DNA from: Novosphingobium sp.
Lineage (GTDB): Bacteria > Pseudomonadota > Alphaproteobacteria > Sphingomonadales > Sphingomonadaceae
Length of the DNA stretch: 64,000 nt
Reading direction: 5' to 3'
Assembly: GCF_030699305.1 (NCBI RefSeq)
Contig: NZ_JAUYNB010000017.1
Location: 113,654-177,653 of the forward strand
Made by a program: the position numbers and the translations under genes. The notes under the pieces are model-generated. The model had not been told where the DNA came from. It ran no database searches and saw nothing but the letters and a program-made list of their open reading frames with translations. The first letter of the stretch is position 1. Each line of letters opens with the position of its first letter. This document shows positions 47,093 to 56,038 of the stretch, piece after piece.

Positions 47093-48510
47093 AAGTCGAT
47101 CTGGGCGCGCATCCCGATCGAATCCGCCGTGTAATCGCGGACCAGCCCCGCAGCCACGGCAGCATCGTTCAGCCAGATGTGGCCATAGTTCAGGATGAAG
47201 CGGGTGTAATCGGTCGGCATCCAGACCACCGATGCGCCCGCGATCTGCTGGCGGCCACCCCGGATCGTGCCGCTGTTCAAATCCAGCCAGTCATAGCGCA
47301 GATTGGCCTGCACCGCGCCGATCCCGCCCTTGCCCAACGGGGTTTTCGGACGGATCCGGTCATACGCGCCGTTCTTGTAGGCGGTAACGTCATCGGTCAG
47401 CAGATAGCCGACTTCGGCATAGCCGCCGTTGAACGTGGGGTTGGTCAGGCCGGGGCGGATCGCCGTGATCCAGCTGCTTTCCGCCGTCGCGTGGAAGCGC
47501 CCGTGAATATAGGCCAGTTCCCCGCCAAACGCGCGCTCCCCCGATGCCCCGATGTTGCCGGTGCTGACCAGCCGCAAGTCGGTGGTGTGGACAAACGGGC
47601 GCGCGGCATAGTTCGCAATGTTCGCCAGATCGTTGAATTCGCGGTAATGGCCCGATCCGCCGATGTGCAGCTGGCCGCCCGCCAGCTTGGGCATGAACAC
47701 CACCCGGCCATCCAGACTGAAGCTGTTGTCGCTGTCGGTCAGCAGGTCGCGCGCGTTGTCGGTGAACACCCCGCCCTGCACCAGCACCTGCTTGCCGGTA
47801 TAAGTCGCGCTGACGCCGACGCGGCGCTCAAACCCGAACGCGCTGTTGAACGCGGCACGCTCCATAAAGCTGCTGAACAAGTCGGACGTCATGTCCTCCA
47901 TCGACTGGAACGGCTTGTGCTGGCCAACCGTGACCGTCAGCCTGGGGTTGACCTTGTAGGTCAGGTAGATGTCGGTCAGTTCCACCGCCGCGTTGGCGAA
48001 CTCTGCCTCGATCCGATAGCCGAACCCGCCGGGCATCGTGCCGTCAAAGCCCATGTAGGCGCGGCGGATTTCCGTGGCGATCCCCAGCTTCTGGCGGCTG
48101 ATGATGCTGTCCGGCGCGTCCACCCCGGCCACGTCCAGCTGCATCCGGCCGCGCGGCTTGAACGACCAGCCGTCCTTCGTCGCCAGCTTCGGTGCGCCGT
48201 CCCACGTTACGTCGGTGGCGGGCCTGGCCGTGACCGACGCGGCGGGAATGGCGGCGACCGCCACCTTCGCCGCTTCAGCCTTGGCGACGGCCACCGCAAC
48301 TTGGGCTTCCGCCGCCTCGGCGCGGGCCTTGGCTGCGGCCAGATCACCTTCCAGCGTGCCGACGCGCTGGTTCAGCTGTTCCAGCTGCGCCTGCATCGCG
48401 GCCAGCTGCTGCATGACGGCGTTGTCCTTGGCTGCCGCCGCGTGAACAGGCATCGCCCATCCTGCGGCCAGGGCCAGTGCGATGGTCGAAGTGCGAAGCG
48501 TGCGGTTCAT
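47089..48510 (-). CDS. Phosphate-selective porin (OprO/OprP family)
   Basis: An outer-membrane porin, 473 residues. The signal peptide is MNRTLRTSTIALALAAGWAMPVHA. A coiled-coil (MQQLAAMQAQLEQLNQRVGT, residues about 33-75) and an Ala-rich linker follow. The beta-barrel begins with SFKPRGRMQLDV and contains the family segment VTVGQHKPFQSMEDMTSD. It ends in aromatic IDF, as outer-membrane barrels do. The gene has a well-matched Pho box 57 bases upstream and GGAGGGG before the ATG, supporting phosphate-starvation control. Ion selectivity itself is inferred from the family. Confidence 0.9.
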   Translation of the reverse strand: MNRTLRTSTIALALAAGWAMPVHAAAAKDNAVMQQLAAMQAQLEQLNQRVGTLEGDLAAAKARAEAAEAQVAVAVAKAEAAKVAVAAIPAASVTARPATDVTWDGAPKLATKDGWSFKPRGRMQLDVAGVDAPDSIISRQKLGIATEIRRAYMGFDGTMPGGFGYRIEAEFANAAVELTDIYLTYKVNPRLTVTVGQHKPFQSMEDMTSDLFSSFMERAAFNSAFGFERRVGVSATYTGKQVLVQGGVFTDNARDLLTDSDNSFSLDGRVVFMPKLAGGQLHIGGSGHYREFNDLANIANYAARPFVHTTDLRLVSTGNIGASGERAFGGELAYIHGRFHATAESSWITAIRPGLTNPTFNGGYAEVGYLLTDDVTAYKNGAYDRIRPKTPLGKGGIGAVQANLRYDWLDLNSGTIRGGRQQIAGASVVWMPTDYTRFILNYGHIWLNDAAVAAGLVRDYTADSIGMRAQIDF

Positions 48511-48566
48511 GGTGTGCCCCTCCAGGCGGCAGTGTTACGATTCGAAGTCGCCTTTAAGACGGCACT

Positions 48567-48584
48567 ATGACATATATTTGACAA
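48567..48584 (-). promoter_or_regulatory. Pho box upstream of the phosphate porin gene
   Basis: On the minus strand the site reads TTGTCAA-ATAT-ATGTCAT. It has two TGTCA cores 11 bases apart with an A/T spacer, close to the PhoB consensus. It lies 57 bases before the porin start, a normal promoter position. Confidence 0.75.
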
Positions 48585-48718
48585 TCGTCCGTCGCCTGCC
48601 GCTACGGCAAGGCGGCTGGCAGTATCGGCAGTTGAAAGGGGCGCGGCAACGTGTCAGTGACGCCCCGTTTCCAGCCTGTTTCAGGCCGGATCAACCCTTT
48701 TGCAGCGGAGCACACGAT

Positions 48719-49633
48719 ATGACGATTTCTTTCAAGGACCGCGTCGCGATTGTCACCGGCGCAGGCGGCGGCCTGGGCCGGGCTTATGCGATTGAACTGG
48801 CCAAGCGCGGCGCGAAAGTCGTGGTCAACGACCTCGGCGGGTCGCGCGATGGCACCGGCCACTCCGACGCCGCGCTCAAAGTGGTCGAGGAAATCAAGGC
48901 GCTGGGCGGCGAAGCGATGTCGAACGGCGGCAGCGTGACCGATTTTGACCAGATGGTCGAAATGGTCGCCAAGACCAGGGAAGCCTGGGGCGGCGTCCAC
49001 ATCCTGATCAACAACGCCGGCATCCTGCGCGACAAGAGCTTCGTGAAGATGACGATGGACGATTTCAAGCTGGTCGTGGACGTCCACCTGATCGGCAGCG
49101 CCAACTGCACCAAGGCGGTGTGGGAAACGATGCGCGAACAGAACTATGGCCGCATCCTGATGACCGCGTCGTCGACCGGCCTGTTCGGCAACTTCGGCCA
49201 GGCCAACTATGGCGCGGCCAAGCTGGGCCTGGCTGGCCTGACCAAGACGCTCTACCTCGAAGGCGCGAAGAACAACATCAAGGTCAACACGCTGGCCCCC
49301 GTCGCCGGCACCCGCATGACCGAAGACCTCGGCATGCCCGAAGCGCTGTTCACCGCGCTGAAGCCTGAAAACGTCGCCCCGGCGGCGCTGTTCCTGGTCA
49401 GCGAAGACGCCCCCACCAACATGATCGTCGGCGCAGGCGCAGGCGCCTATCACGCGTCCTACGTCACCCTGACGCCGGGCATCGCCCTGCCGGAAGCCGA
49501 ACGCACCCCAGAAGGCATCGCCGCCCACTGGGACCAGATCATCGACCGCACGGGCGAAATCGTGCCGCAGTCCGGCGGCGAACAGTCCGGCGTGGTGATG
49601 GCCGCGCTGGCCAAGATCGGCGGCCTCGGCTGA
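48719..49633 (+). CDS. SDR-family (3R)-hydroxyacyl-CoA dehydrogenase-like protein
   Basis: A 304-residue short-chain dehydrogenase resembling the dehydrogenase unit of peroxisomal multifunctional enzyme 2. The coenzyme motif is TGAGGGLGRAYA, with VVVNDLGGSRDGTG as the extended loop typical of this group and NNAG. The catalytic Ser, Tyr and Lys lie in MTASSTGLFGNFGQANYGAAK. GGAG lies 8 bases before ATG 48719. It likely works in fatty-acid or sterol side-chain oxidation; the substrate is not determined. It is divergent from the porin and is followed by a strong terminator. Confidence 0.88.
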   Translation: MTISFKDRVAIVTGAGGGLGRAYAIELAKRGAKVVVNDLGGSRDGTGHSDAALKVVEEIKALGGEAMSNGGSVTDFDQMVEMVAKTREAWGGVHILINNAGILRDKSFVKMTMDDFKLVVDVHLIGSANCTKAVWETMREQNYGRILMTASSTGLFGNFGQANYGAAKLGLAGLTKTLYLEGAKNNIKVNTLAPVAGTRMTEDLGMPEALFTALKPENVAPAALFLVSEDAPTNMIVGAGAGAYHASYVTLTPGIALPEAERTPEGIAAHWDQIIDRTGEIVPQSGGEQSGVVMAALAKIGGLG

Positions 49634-49660
49634 TCCAGCCCGCCCTGCCGGGCTAAACAC

Positions 49661-49704
49661 AACCGCGCGGAATGGGAATGCCCGTTCCGCGCGGTTTTTG
49701 TTTG
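49661..49704 (+). terminator. Rho-independent terminator after the SDR gene
   Basis: A perfect 12-bp stem, AACCGCGCGGAA with TTCCGCGCGGTT, has a 12-base loop and is followed by TTTGTTTG. It lies 28 bases past the stop codon. Confidence 0.88.
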
Positions 49705-49773
49705 GGGGTGAGGCGTTGAGCGGATCGAATGCCGTGGACAATGACCATCCGGCATTCAGCCCAACGCCCGCCC

Positions 49774-50121
49774 CTACCCCGCCACCAGCTTCACCAGCCG
49801 CCGCTCCATCGGGGAGAGCACGCTGGCGAGGTCGTGCCCGCGTTTCAGGACTTGCCCGCCTTCGCCGTAAAGCACCCACATCCCCTGCTTGGTCCGCAGG
49901 GCGGGGCGTTTCTCCAGCCGGATCTGGGGGTATTCGGCGGCGCGGCGATAGGCGCAGAAGATCGCGGCGTCTTTCGTGAAGTCCATCGCATAGTCGCGCC
50001 ATTCGCCTGCGGCGACCATCCGGCCGTAGAGGTCCAGGATGCGCAGCAGTTCCGTGCGGTCAAAGCCGACTTGGGTCGGGGCGGCCGCGTGGCCGGGGAA
50101 CGGGGTGACGACCGCGCTCAA
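49774..50121 (-). CDS. DUF2794 domain protein
   Basis: A 115-residue cytoplasmic protein of an alphaproteobacterial family with no known function. The family core is FDRTELLRILDLYGRMVAAG, EWRDYAMDFTKDAAIFCAYRR, RLEKRPALRTKQGMWVLYGE and GGQVLKRGHDL. The ATG overlaps the cysE stop as ATGA, so it is translationally coupled to cysE. The terminal region ends with VLSPMERRLVKLVAG. Confidence 0.9.
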   Translation of the reverse strand: MSAVVTPFPGHAAAPTQVGFDRTELLRILDLYGRMVAAGEWRDYAMDFTKDAAIFCAYRRAAEYPQIRLEKRPALRTKQGMWVLYGEGGQVLKRGHDLASVLSPMERRLVKLVAG

Positions 50122-50852
50122 GCGCTCTTCTTGGGCTTGGTTTTCGCGGCGGCTTTGGCGGCGGACTTCGCCGCAGCCTCGGCCTTCACCGCGTCGCGTT
50201 CATCCAGCAGCTCGGCCAGCCGCTTTTGCAGGACGAGCATTTCGCACTGGAGCAGTTCCAGCTTTTGCGTCGCCGGATCGAACCGGTCTGAACACGGCGT
50301 GCCATAGGGGACGAAGTTCTGCGTTTCGGGCTTCACCTCGACCAGCATCTGCTTGGCCGGGATGCCCACCATCGTCGCCCCTTCGGGCACGTCCTTGGTC
50401 ACCACCGCGTTGGCGCCGATGCGCGCGCCCGCGCCGACGTAAATCGGGCCAAGGATCGCCGCGCCCAGACTGATGATCGCGCCGTCGCCGATGGTCGGGT
50501 GGCGTTTGCCGCCCATCCCGTTGGTCGGGTTGGTGCCGCCCAGCGTGGAGCCCTGATACATCGTCACGTTATCGCCGATGTCGGCGGTTTCGCCGATCAC
50601 CACGAACCCGTGGTCGATGAAGAAGTTCTTGCCGATGGTCGCGCCCGGGTGGATGTCGATCGAGGTCATGAACCGCGCGAAGTGGTTCACCAGCCGCGCC
50701 AGAAAGAACAGCCGGGCCTTGAACAGGCGGTGCGCAATCTTGTGCCAGCCCAGCGCCCAGACGCCGGGATACAGCAACACCTCCCAGCGCGAACGGGGCG
50801 CGGGATCGCGGGCGACGATCGAGTCGACATAGCTGAACAGACGTCCCGGCAT
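50118..50852 (-). CDS. cysE: Serine O-acetyltransferase (EpsC-type CysE)
   Basis: The enzyme makes O-acetylserine for cysteine synthesis. The 244-residue product has a short N-terminal helical part and the left-handed beta-helix with hexapeptide repeats. IDIHPGATIGKNFFIDHGFVVIGETA, in two parts, carries the catalytic His. The GGTNPTNGMGGKRHPTIGD loop is conserved. After the barrel comes a coil and a 25-residue Ala/Lys-rich tail ending in KPKKSA, not the usual terminal Ile that binds CysK. It is coupled to DUF2794. Confidence 0.92.
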   Translation of the reverse strand: MPGRLFSYVDSIVARDPAPRSRWEVLLYPGVWALGWHKIAHRLFKARLFFLARLVNHFARFMTSIDIHPGATIGKNFFIDHGFVVIGETADIGDNVTMYQGSTLGGTNPTNGMGGKRHPTIGDGAIISLGAAILGPIYVGAGARIGANAVVTKDVPEGATMVGIPAKQMLVEVKPETQNFVPYGTPCSDRFDPATQKLELLQCEMLVLQKRLAELLDERDAVKAEAAAKSAAKAAAKTKPKKSA

Positions 50853-50912
50853 TCTTCACCCTTATTCCCATGCAGCCCGCGCGAACGCAAGCCGCCCCGA
50901 CTGCCACTTGGC

Positions 50913-51530
50913 CTAAAACAGCCGCGGCTCCTGCGGCCCCATCAGTTCTTCCAGCGCATCGCGCCAGACCGACAGCGTCGGGGCCTGTTTGCGTTCCAGA
51001 CTGAGCCGGTCAATCGCGGCGACCAGCCGCTCGGCCCCGATGTGGGAACGCTCTGCCCGCGGCACAAGATAGGCGCAGGCATCCGGGCCGAGCACGATCC
51101 CGCGCTGCTGCGCGTGCAGCATGATCAGGTCTGCCAGCATCGCATCGTCCGGCGCACCGATTTGCAGATGCAGCGCCGCCCCCAGCCGCGAAGCCAGATC
51201 AGGCAGGCGCACCTGCCACGCCCCCTCCGCCGCGCCGCTGACCAGCAGCAGCGGCACACCGCTTTCCTGCGCGCGGTTCCAGCGGTGAAACAGGTCGGTC
51301 TCGTCCAGCCGGTCCGCATCGTCGATCGCTTCACCCCCGCCCGATTCGGCGAACCAGCGGGCGATCAAGGACTTGCCGCAGCGCGGCGGGCCAAGCAGGA
51401 TTGCGGTGCGGAACGGCCAGCTGGCGGCCGCGGCCATCGCTTCGAGCGCGGCGCGGTTGGCATTGCCGACCACGATTCGCGGCACACTGCCCGGCCCGCC
51501 CGGGGTCAGCGGAAGCGCGATCTGTCCCAC
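50913..51530 (-). CDS. hda: DnaA-related replication regulator (Hda/HdaA-like)
   Basis: Hda promotes ATP hydrolysis by DnaA on the sliding clamp and so prevents re-initiation. The 205-residue product from GTG 51530 begins GQIALPLTPG, where QIALPL is the expected clamp-binding motif. Walker A-like GPPRCGKS, acidic IDDADRL and the DnaA-like lid follow. There is no C-terminal DNA-binding domain IV. It lies 10 bases after the DUF2066 gene on the same strand. The purM-DUF2066-hda neighbourhood also occurs in gammaproteobacteria. Confidence 0.88.
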   Translation of the reverse strand: MGQIALPLTPGGPGSVPRIVVGNANRAALEAMAAAASWPFRTAILLGPPRCGKSLIARWFAESGGGEAIDDADRLDETDLFHRWNRAQESGVPLLLVSGAAEGAWQVRLPDLASRLGAALHLQIGAPDDAMLADLIMLHAQQRGIVLGPDACAYLVPRAERSHIGAERLVAAIDRLSLERKQAPTLSVWRDALEELMGPQEPRLF

Positions 51531-51540
51531 CCTGCCGATC

Positions 51541-52824
51541 CTAGCGCCGAATCGAAAGCGCGTTGCTGCCGACCGAAACCTGCCACCCGCGCGCCCGCAG
51601 CGCCGCCGCGAGCGCGGACAGATCGCCCGCATAGCTGACGCGCATCACCGAAGTGCCGCCCATTGCCAGACTGGTGGTCGATGCCCCCTGGACCCCCGGC
51701 GCGCCGCGCACCGCCGCCAGCGCGGCGTCGACCGCCCCGGCATCGGGCGAGGCGAACTGGACCGTGAACGTGCTGGTTGCAGCCGCAGTCGCGGTCGGTT
51801 CGGCCCCCGGCGTTGCCGCCGTCTCCGGCGCGGCGGCAGCGGCCCTGGCGGCCTGCTCTGCCGCTTGCGCCCGCTGGATCAGCGCGACCAGGCCCGCGTC
51901 CATGCCGGAACCCTGACGGATGGTCGGATCGGGCTTGAGCAACCCTTGCTCCAGCGCGCGGGCATAGGCCGCGTCGATCCGGACCACGGCATCGGCCAGC
52001 ATCCGGGGCACGCCCGCTTCGTCATTGGCGGTCAGCGTGAAGGATTCCAGGAACGTCCGGTCCGGGCCGTAGCGCGCGGTGAAGGTGCCGCGCACCGGGC
52101 CGCCGGGCCACTGCCGTTCCAGCCGCGCTTCGGGCACGATCACATCCGCCGCGCCGAACTGGTCCAGCACGGTGTGCCACCAGGCCCGGCTGCGCCGGGC
52201 GGGCTGGCCGGCCGTGACGAGCAGCGATTCGCCGCCTGCACCGCTCGGGCGGACATAATCGATCCGGCTGGTGCCGCCGCGAAACTGCGCCCACGCCGCC
52301 TGCCATGGCCCGCGCACTTCGAACACTTGCGCCACGCCGCCCGAATAGAGCACGGGAATCGTCAGCAGCGGGGCAGACCGCGCCCGCACTCCGGTGGTTA
52401 CCGCGCCCAGATACTGCCCGGCGCGCGCGCGGTCGAACACGATGGTCAGCGTCGCGATATAGCGCCGGGGGCCGATCTGTTCGCGCTCGATCACCACGGC
52501 GGAGACCATGCTTTCGATCACCCCGTCCGCCAGCGGAGCGCCGCCAGCCTTGGCCCAGGCCTGCTTCTGCGCGACTTTCCAGCCCGCCAGCCGCGCTTCC
52601 CACCCGGTCTTGCCGGTGGTGTTGACGGTAATTCCGCTGATCTCCACATCGCTGGACGTGGCCACCGGCAGGATGCCGCGATCCCCCTCGACCTGCGCGA
52701 TCAGCCGCGCCGGGCCGATCGCGACCAGCGCCACGGCCAGCGCAACGCCCAGCCCGCCCAGCAGGGTGGCGGCGGGTCCGGGCCGCCAGCGGCCGAGGTC
52801 GGAAAGGGTCATAATGGGTGTCAT
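51541..52824 (-). CDS. DUF2066-like exported/membrane protein
   Basis: The 427-residue protein has one N-terminal hydrophobic segment (residues about 18-42, [21 protein letters not shown]), so it is exported or membrane-anchored. The body resembles DUF2066 proteins ([20 protein letters not shown], then the [13 protein letters not shown] region). An Ala/Pro/Thr-rich linker near 330-350 leads to an 80-residue C-terminal domain of ferredoxin-like beta-alpha-beta pattern. The function is unknown. Position between purM and hda matches DUF2066 genes elsewhere. The start may be 52824 or ATG 52812. Confidence 0.75.
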   Translation of the reverse strand: MTPIMTLSDLGRWRPGPAATLLGGLGVALAVALVAIGPARLIAQVEGDRGILPVATSSDVEISGITVNTTGKTGWEARLAGWKVAQKQAWAKAGGAPLADGVIESMVSAVVIEREQIGPRRYIATLTIVFDRARAGQYLGAVTTGVRARSAPLLTIPVLYSGGVAQVFEVRGPWQAAWAQFRGGTSRIDYVRPSGAGGESLLVTAGQPARRSRAWWHTVLDQFGAADVIVPEARLERQWPGGPVRGTFTARYGPDRTFLESFTLTANDEAGVPRMLADAVVRIDAAYARALEQGLLKPDPTIRQGSGMDAGLVALIQRAQAAEQAARAAAAAPETAATPGAEPTATAAATSTFTVQFASPDAGAVDAALAAVRGAPGVQGASTTSLAMGGTSVMRVSYAGDLSALAAALRARGWQVSVGSNALSIRR

Positions 52825-52895
52825 CGGGGAAAACCGTCGGCCTTTTGCCCAAACGGCGATGGAAATCCAAGCCGGAAAGCGTTAGGCGCGCAAAC

Positions 52896-53987
52896 ATGTC
52901 TGAAAAGTCTTACAGCTACGAGCAGGCCGGCGTGTCGATTGCCGCCGGTAATGCCCTGGTCAAAGCCATAGCGCCGCTGGCGAAAGCCACCGCGCGGTCG
53001 GGCGCGGATGCGGAACTGGGGGGCTTTGGCGGGTTCTTCGATCTGAAAGCCGCTGGCTATACCGATCCGCTGCTGGTCGCCGCGAACGACGGGGTCGGCA
53101 CCAAGGTCAAGCTGGCGATCGACCATGACCGTCACGACAGAATCGGGATCGATCTGGTCGCGATGTGCGTCAACGATCTGATCGTGCAGGGCGCGGAGCC
53201 GCTGTTCTTCCTCGACTATTTCGCCACCGGCAAGCTCGACAGCGGCGTGGCCGAGCGCGTCGTTGCGGGGATCGCCGATGGCTGCAAGATTTCGGGCTGC
53301 GCGCTGATCGGCGGCGAAACGGCGGAAATGCCGGGGATGTATGCCGCCGGGGACTATGACCTGGCGGGCTTCTGCGTCGGCGCGGTGGAGCGCGGCCAGC
53401 AGCTGACCGGCGACCGCGTCGCGGCGGGTGACGTCCTGCTGGGCCTCGCCAGTTCGGGGGTCCATTCCAACGGCTATTCGCTGGTCCGGCGGCTGGCGGC
53501 GGACAAGGGCTGGAAGCTCGATCGCCCGGCGCTGTTCGATGCCGACCGGCTGCTGATCGACCACCTGATCGAGCCGACCCGGATCTATGTAAAAAGCCTG
53601 CTGCCGGTGATCCGCTCTGGCCGGGTCCACGCGCTGGCGCACATCACCGGCGGCGGCCTGCTCGAAAACGTGCCGCGCGTCCTGCCCAAGGGCCTGCACG
53701 CCCGGATCGATGTCGATGCGTGGGAACAGCCCCGGCTGATGGCGTTCCTGCAGGCGCAGGGCCATATCGAGCCGGGCGAAATGGCGCGCACCTTCAACTG
53801 CGGCATCGGCATGGTGCTGGCCGTGGCGGCGGACGATGTCGCCAGCGTGCAGGCCGATCTGGTCGCGGCGGGCGAAACGGTCCACGTGATCGGCGCAATT
53901 GAACCGGGGCCGCGCGGCTGCACCGTGCAGGGCAGCGCCGAGGCGTGGAGCGCGCGCGAGGCCTGGGAAGCGATCCATCTTGCCTGA
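52896..53987 (+). CDS. purM: Phosphoribosylformylglycinamidine cyclo-ligase
   Basis: PurM (AIR synthetase) closes the imidazole ring in purine synthesis. The 363-residue product has [29 protein letters not shown], the metal/ATP region [29 protein letters not shown] and [18 protein letters not shown] 52896 is used. Its end overlaps the purN start by 8 bases, the common purMN arrangement. It is divergent from the DUF2066/hda unit. Confidence 0.96.
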   Translation: MSEKSYSYEQAGVSIAAGNALVKAIAPLAKATARSGADAELGGFGGFFDLKAAGYTDPLLVAANDGVGTKVKLAIDHDRHDRIGIDLVAMCVNDLIVQGAEPLFFLDYFATGKLDSGVAERVVAGIADGCKISGCALIGGETAEMPGMYAAGDYDLAGFCVGAVERGQQLTGDRVAAGDVLLGLASSGVHSNGYSLVRRLAADKGWKLDRPALFDADRLLIDHLIEPTRIYVKSLLPVIRSGRVHALAHITGGGLLENVPRVLPKGLHARIDVDAWEQPRLMAFLQAQGHIEPGEMARTFNCGIGMVLAVAADDVASVQADLVAAGETVHVIGAIEPGPRGCTVQGSAEAWSAREAWEAIHLA

Positions 53988-54933
53988 AACCCGGCCTGAT
54001 CGGGCAAAAGTCGCCGTCCTGATTTCAGGCAGCGGCACCAATATGGCCGCGCTGCTCTATGCCAGCCGCGCGGCGGATTGCCCTTACGAGATCGTGCTGG
54101 TCGCCAGCAACAACCCGGACGCGGGCGGCCTCGCGCTGGCCGCGGCGGAGGGCGTGGCGACGTTCGCCTTGCCGCACAAGGGCATGGCCCGCGCCGACCA
54201 TGACGCCGCGATGGACGCCGCGATCCGGGCCAGCGGCGCGCAGTATGTCGCGCTGGCCGGATATATGCGCATCCTCACGGCGGAATTCGTCAGCGGCTGG
54301 GACGGTCGGATGGTCAACATCCACCCCTCGCTCCTGCCCAAATACACCGGCCTCCACACCCATGACCGCGCGCTGGCGGCGGGTGACAGCCACGGCGGCT
54401 GCACGGTGCATCTGGTGACGGCAGAGCTGGATGACGGCCCCATGCTGGGGCAGACGGCAGTGGCGATCCTGCCCGGTGACACTGCCGACAGCCTCGCCGC
54501 GCGGGTGCTGATCGCGGAACACCAGCTCTATTCGCGCTGCCTCTCCGCCCTCGTCGCGCGCGGCAGCGATCCCGTCTGGCTGCTGGAGCGGGTGCGCGAA
54601 CTGGCGCTGGCCCTGCCCGAAGCGGAAGAGCGCCCCAGCCACGGCTCCCCCGGCTGGCGCGTGGGGGGCAAGTATTTCGCCCACTTCAACGACCAGCACC
54701 ACGGCACGGCGCACATCGCCCTGCTGGCCAAGACCAGCGGCGCGGACGAACTCGACGGCCTGATCGACACCCAGCCCCACGCCTATTTCCGCCCGGCCTA
54801 TTACGGCGCGGCAGGCTGGGTCGGGGTAATCTTGAACCAGCCGGACGTCGACTGGGACGGCGTGTCCGACTGGCTGGCGCGCAGCTGGCGTGCAGTTGCT
54901 TCGGCGAAACTGGCGGCGATGTTCGAATTTTGA
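53980..54933 (+). CDS. purN: GAR formyltransferase PurN fused to an MmcQ/YjbR-like domain
   Basis: Residues 1-195 are PurN, which transfers a formyl group to [17 protein letters not shown], the folate/active-site segment [20 protein letters not shown] and the catalytic Asp in [11 protein letters not shown]. Residues about 200-317 add a complete MmcQ/YjbR-like domain ([50 protein letters not shown]), a small double-wing DNA-binding-like fold of unknown function. Stand-alone PurN is about 190-220 residues. The start is TTG 53980, inside the end of purM, with no better start nearby. No frameshift is needed: one frame spans both parts. Confidence 0.9.
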   Translation: MPETRPDRAKVAVLISGSGTNMAALLYASRAADCPYEIVLVASNNPDAGGLALAAAEGVATFALPHKGMARADHDAAMDAAIRASGAQYVALAGYMRILTAEFVSGWDGRMVNIHPSLLPKYTGLHTHDRALAAGDSHGGCTVHLVTAELDDGPMLGQTAVAILPGDTADSLAARVLIAEHQLYSRCLSALVARGSDPVWLLERVRELALALPEAEERPSHGSPGWRVGGKYFAHFNDQHHGTAHIALLAKTSGADELDGLIDTQPHAYFRPAYYGAAGWVGVILNQPDVDWDGVSDWLARSWRAVASAKLAAMFEF

Positions 54934-55011
54934 GGCGGGAAGCAGTTCAGAGACAGTAACCCATTCGTCGGCGAAGCTTGGGGTCAATCGCAGTTGCCAA
55001 TTTAATGCACT

Positions 55012-55037
55012 GTCACCGTAATTGGTCACCGTAATTG
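55012..55037. repeat. Tandem 13-bp direct repeat at island edge
   Basis: GTCACCGTAATTG occurs twice with no spacer, 8 bases from the stop of the Doc-like gene. It marks the transition from the GC-rich purN gene to AT-rich sequence. Confidence 0.8.
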
Positions 55038-55045
55038 CGGCAACG

Positions 55046-55924
55046 TTAGCGATGGGCAAGACTTAGCAATGGCGCGTTGTAGGTTGTAATTAGCGATTGC
55101 ATGGAATCTAGCCCGTCAAAAAAAGCTTTTGAATCGACGCCGTCTTCATGCCGGAGCTTTGTCAGTGAGCGTACTAGCTTGATCGTTCCCTTTGGCACCT
55201 CAGCGCCCCATCTCGGAAAGCCGATGTGCCCAACTCTGGACTTCACCAACTCGGTCTTTTTGAAAAGGAAGCCCCTTTTCTCCTCTCTTTCCCTCATGAT
55301 ATCAATGTAGTTGCGATCTGGATTTTCCAGAGAGTAGCCGTATCGGTTCAGGATTCTCTGCAAATCCCGAAAGGTAATTGAATGCCTTTCGTTGTTCATA
55401 GGGCGCATACGCTTCTTCAGCCAGTAAGCGATGAATTTGACCTCCGGATCCTCATCGCCAGACTTCTTTAAGTCCCTGAAGCGGGAATATTTTTCTATAG
55501 AGTTTTCGGCGACCTCAACGGTGAAATCTTCAATTTCCTTCTCACCGACCGATGGGCAGAAGCCGACGCTATAAAGCTGGTAGAGCATAGAGAGGAACGC
55601 CGTGCGCTTATTCGCGTCATAAAAGCTGTGGTTTTTTATAATTCCAAAAAAAAGAGTCGCTGATATTTCGAATGGACCGTTCCACTTGGACCGTCCGCCA
55701 TATCCGCTGGTTTGCCGGCAAACGGTCGATTCCAGCGCATTAATATCCTTGGGGCCGATGCCTCCTATGCCTTCGCCCTCCAGATAGAAGTGATTGGCAA
55801 TCATGTAGTGGGCGCGGAGTACATCGCCCACGCTCAAGCAGGGGCGAGGAAACTGGGTGACCTCGTTATAACTTTCGGAAACTCGCCGGTATTGTTCGAG
55901 GATTGCGGGTTCAAGATCGTTCAT
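55046..55924 (-). CDS. Doc/Fic-family protein with extra C-terminal domain
   Basis: The 292-residue protein carries the Doc motif HSFYDANKRTA (His99 to Ala109 from ATG 55924). This matches phage P1 Doc (HxFxDANKRTA), which inactivates EF-Tu by phosphorylation, rather than the Fic AMPylation motif ending GNGR. Residues 1-165 form the Doc-like unit. Residues about 180-292 (ITFRDLQRILNRYGYSLEN, HIGFPRWGAEVPKGTIKLVR) form a second domain I cannot name; it faintly resembles HicA-type dsRNA-binding folds. No antitoxin gene is visible next to it. Codon use and base composition are much more AT-rich than the surroundings, implying recent transfer. A TTG start at 55948 would add 8 residues. Confidence 0.75.
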   Translation of the reverse strand: MNDLEPAILEQYRRVSESYNEVTQFPRPCLSVGDVLRAHYMIANHFYLEGEGIGGIGPKDINALESTVCRQTSGYGGRSKWNGPFEISATLFFGIIKNHSFYDANKRTAFLSMLYQLYSVGFCPSVGEKEIEDFTVEVAENSIEKYSRFRDLKKSGDEDPEVKFIAYWLKKRMRPMNNERHSITFRDLQRILNRYGYSLENPDRNYIDIMREREEKRGFLFKKTELVKSRVGHIGFPRWGAEVPKGTIKLVRSLTKLRHEDGVDSKAFFDGLDSMQSLITTYNAPLLSLAHR

Positions 55925-56038
55925 GCTCGACAGATGCCAATCCGCCAACGGACTGACAACGGCACCTCCGACGCAATGTGTGGAAGGAATTACCGCGACA
56001 GTTGCAAGCCCCCCCCAGACCAGGCAGCGCCGCGCCTG

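Noticed and set aside
55046..55600. HicA toxin domain at the C-terminus of the Doc-like protein
   Set aside because: The catalytic His region of HicA (GSHH-like) is not visible; similarity is limited to a short VPKGTI-like stretch, so no HicA annotation is given.
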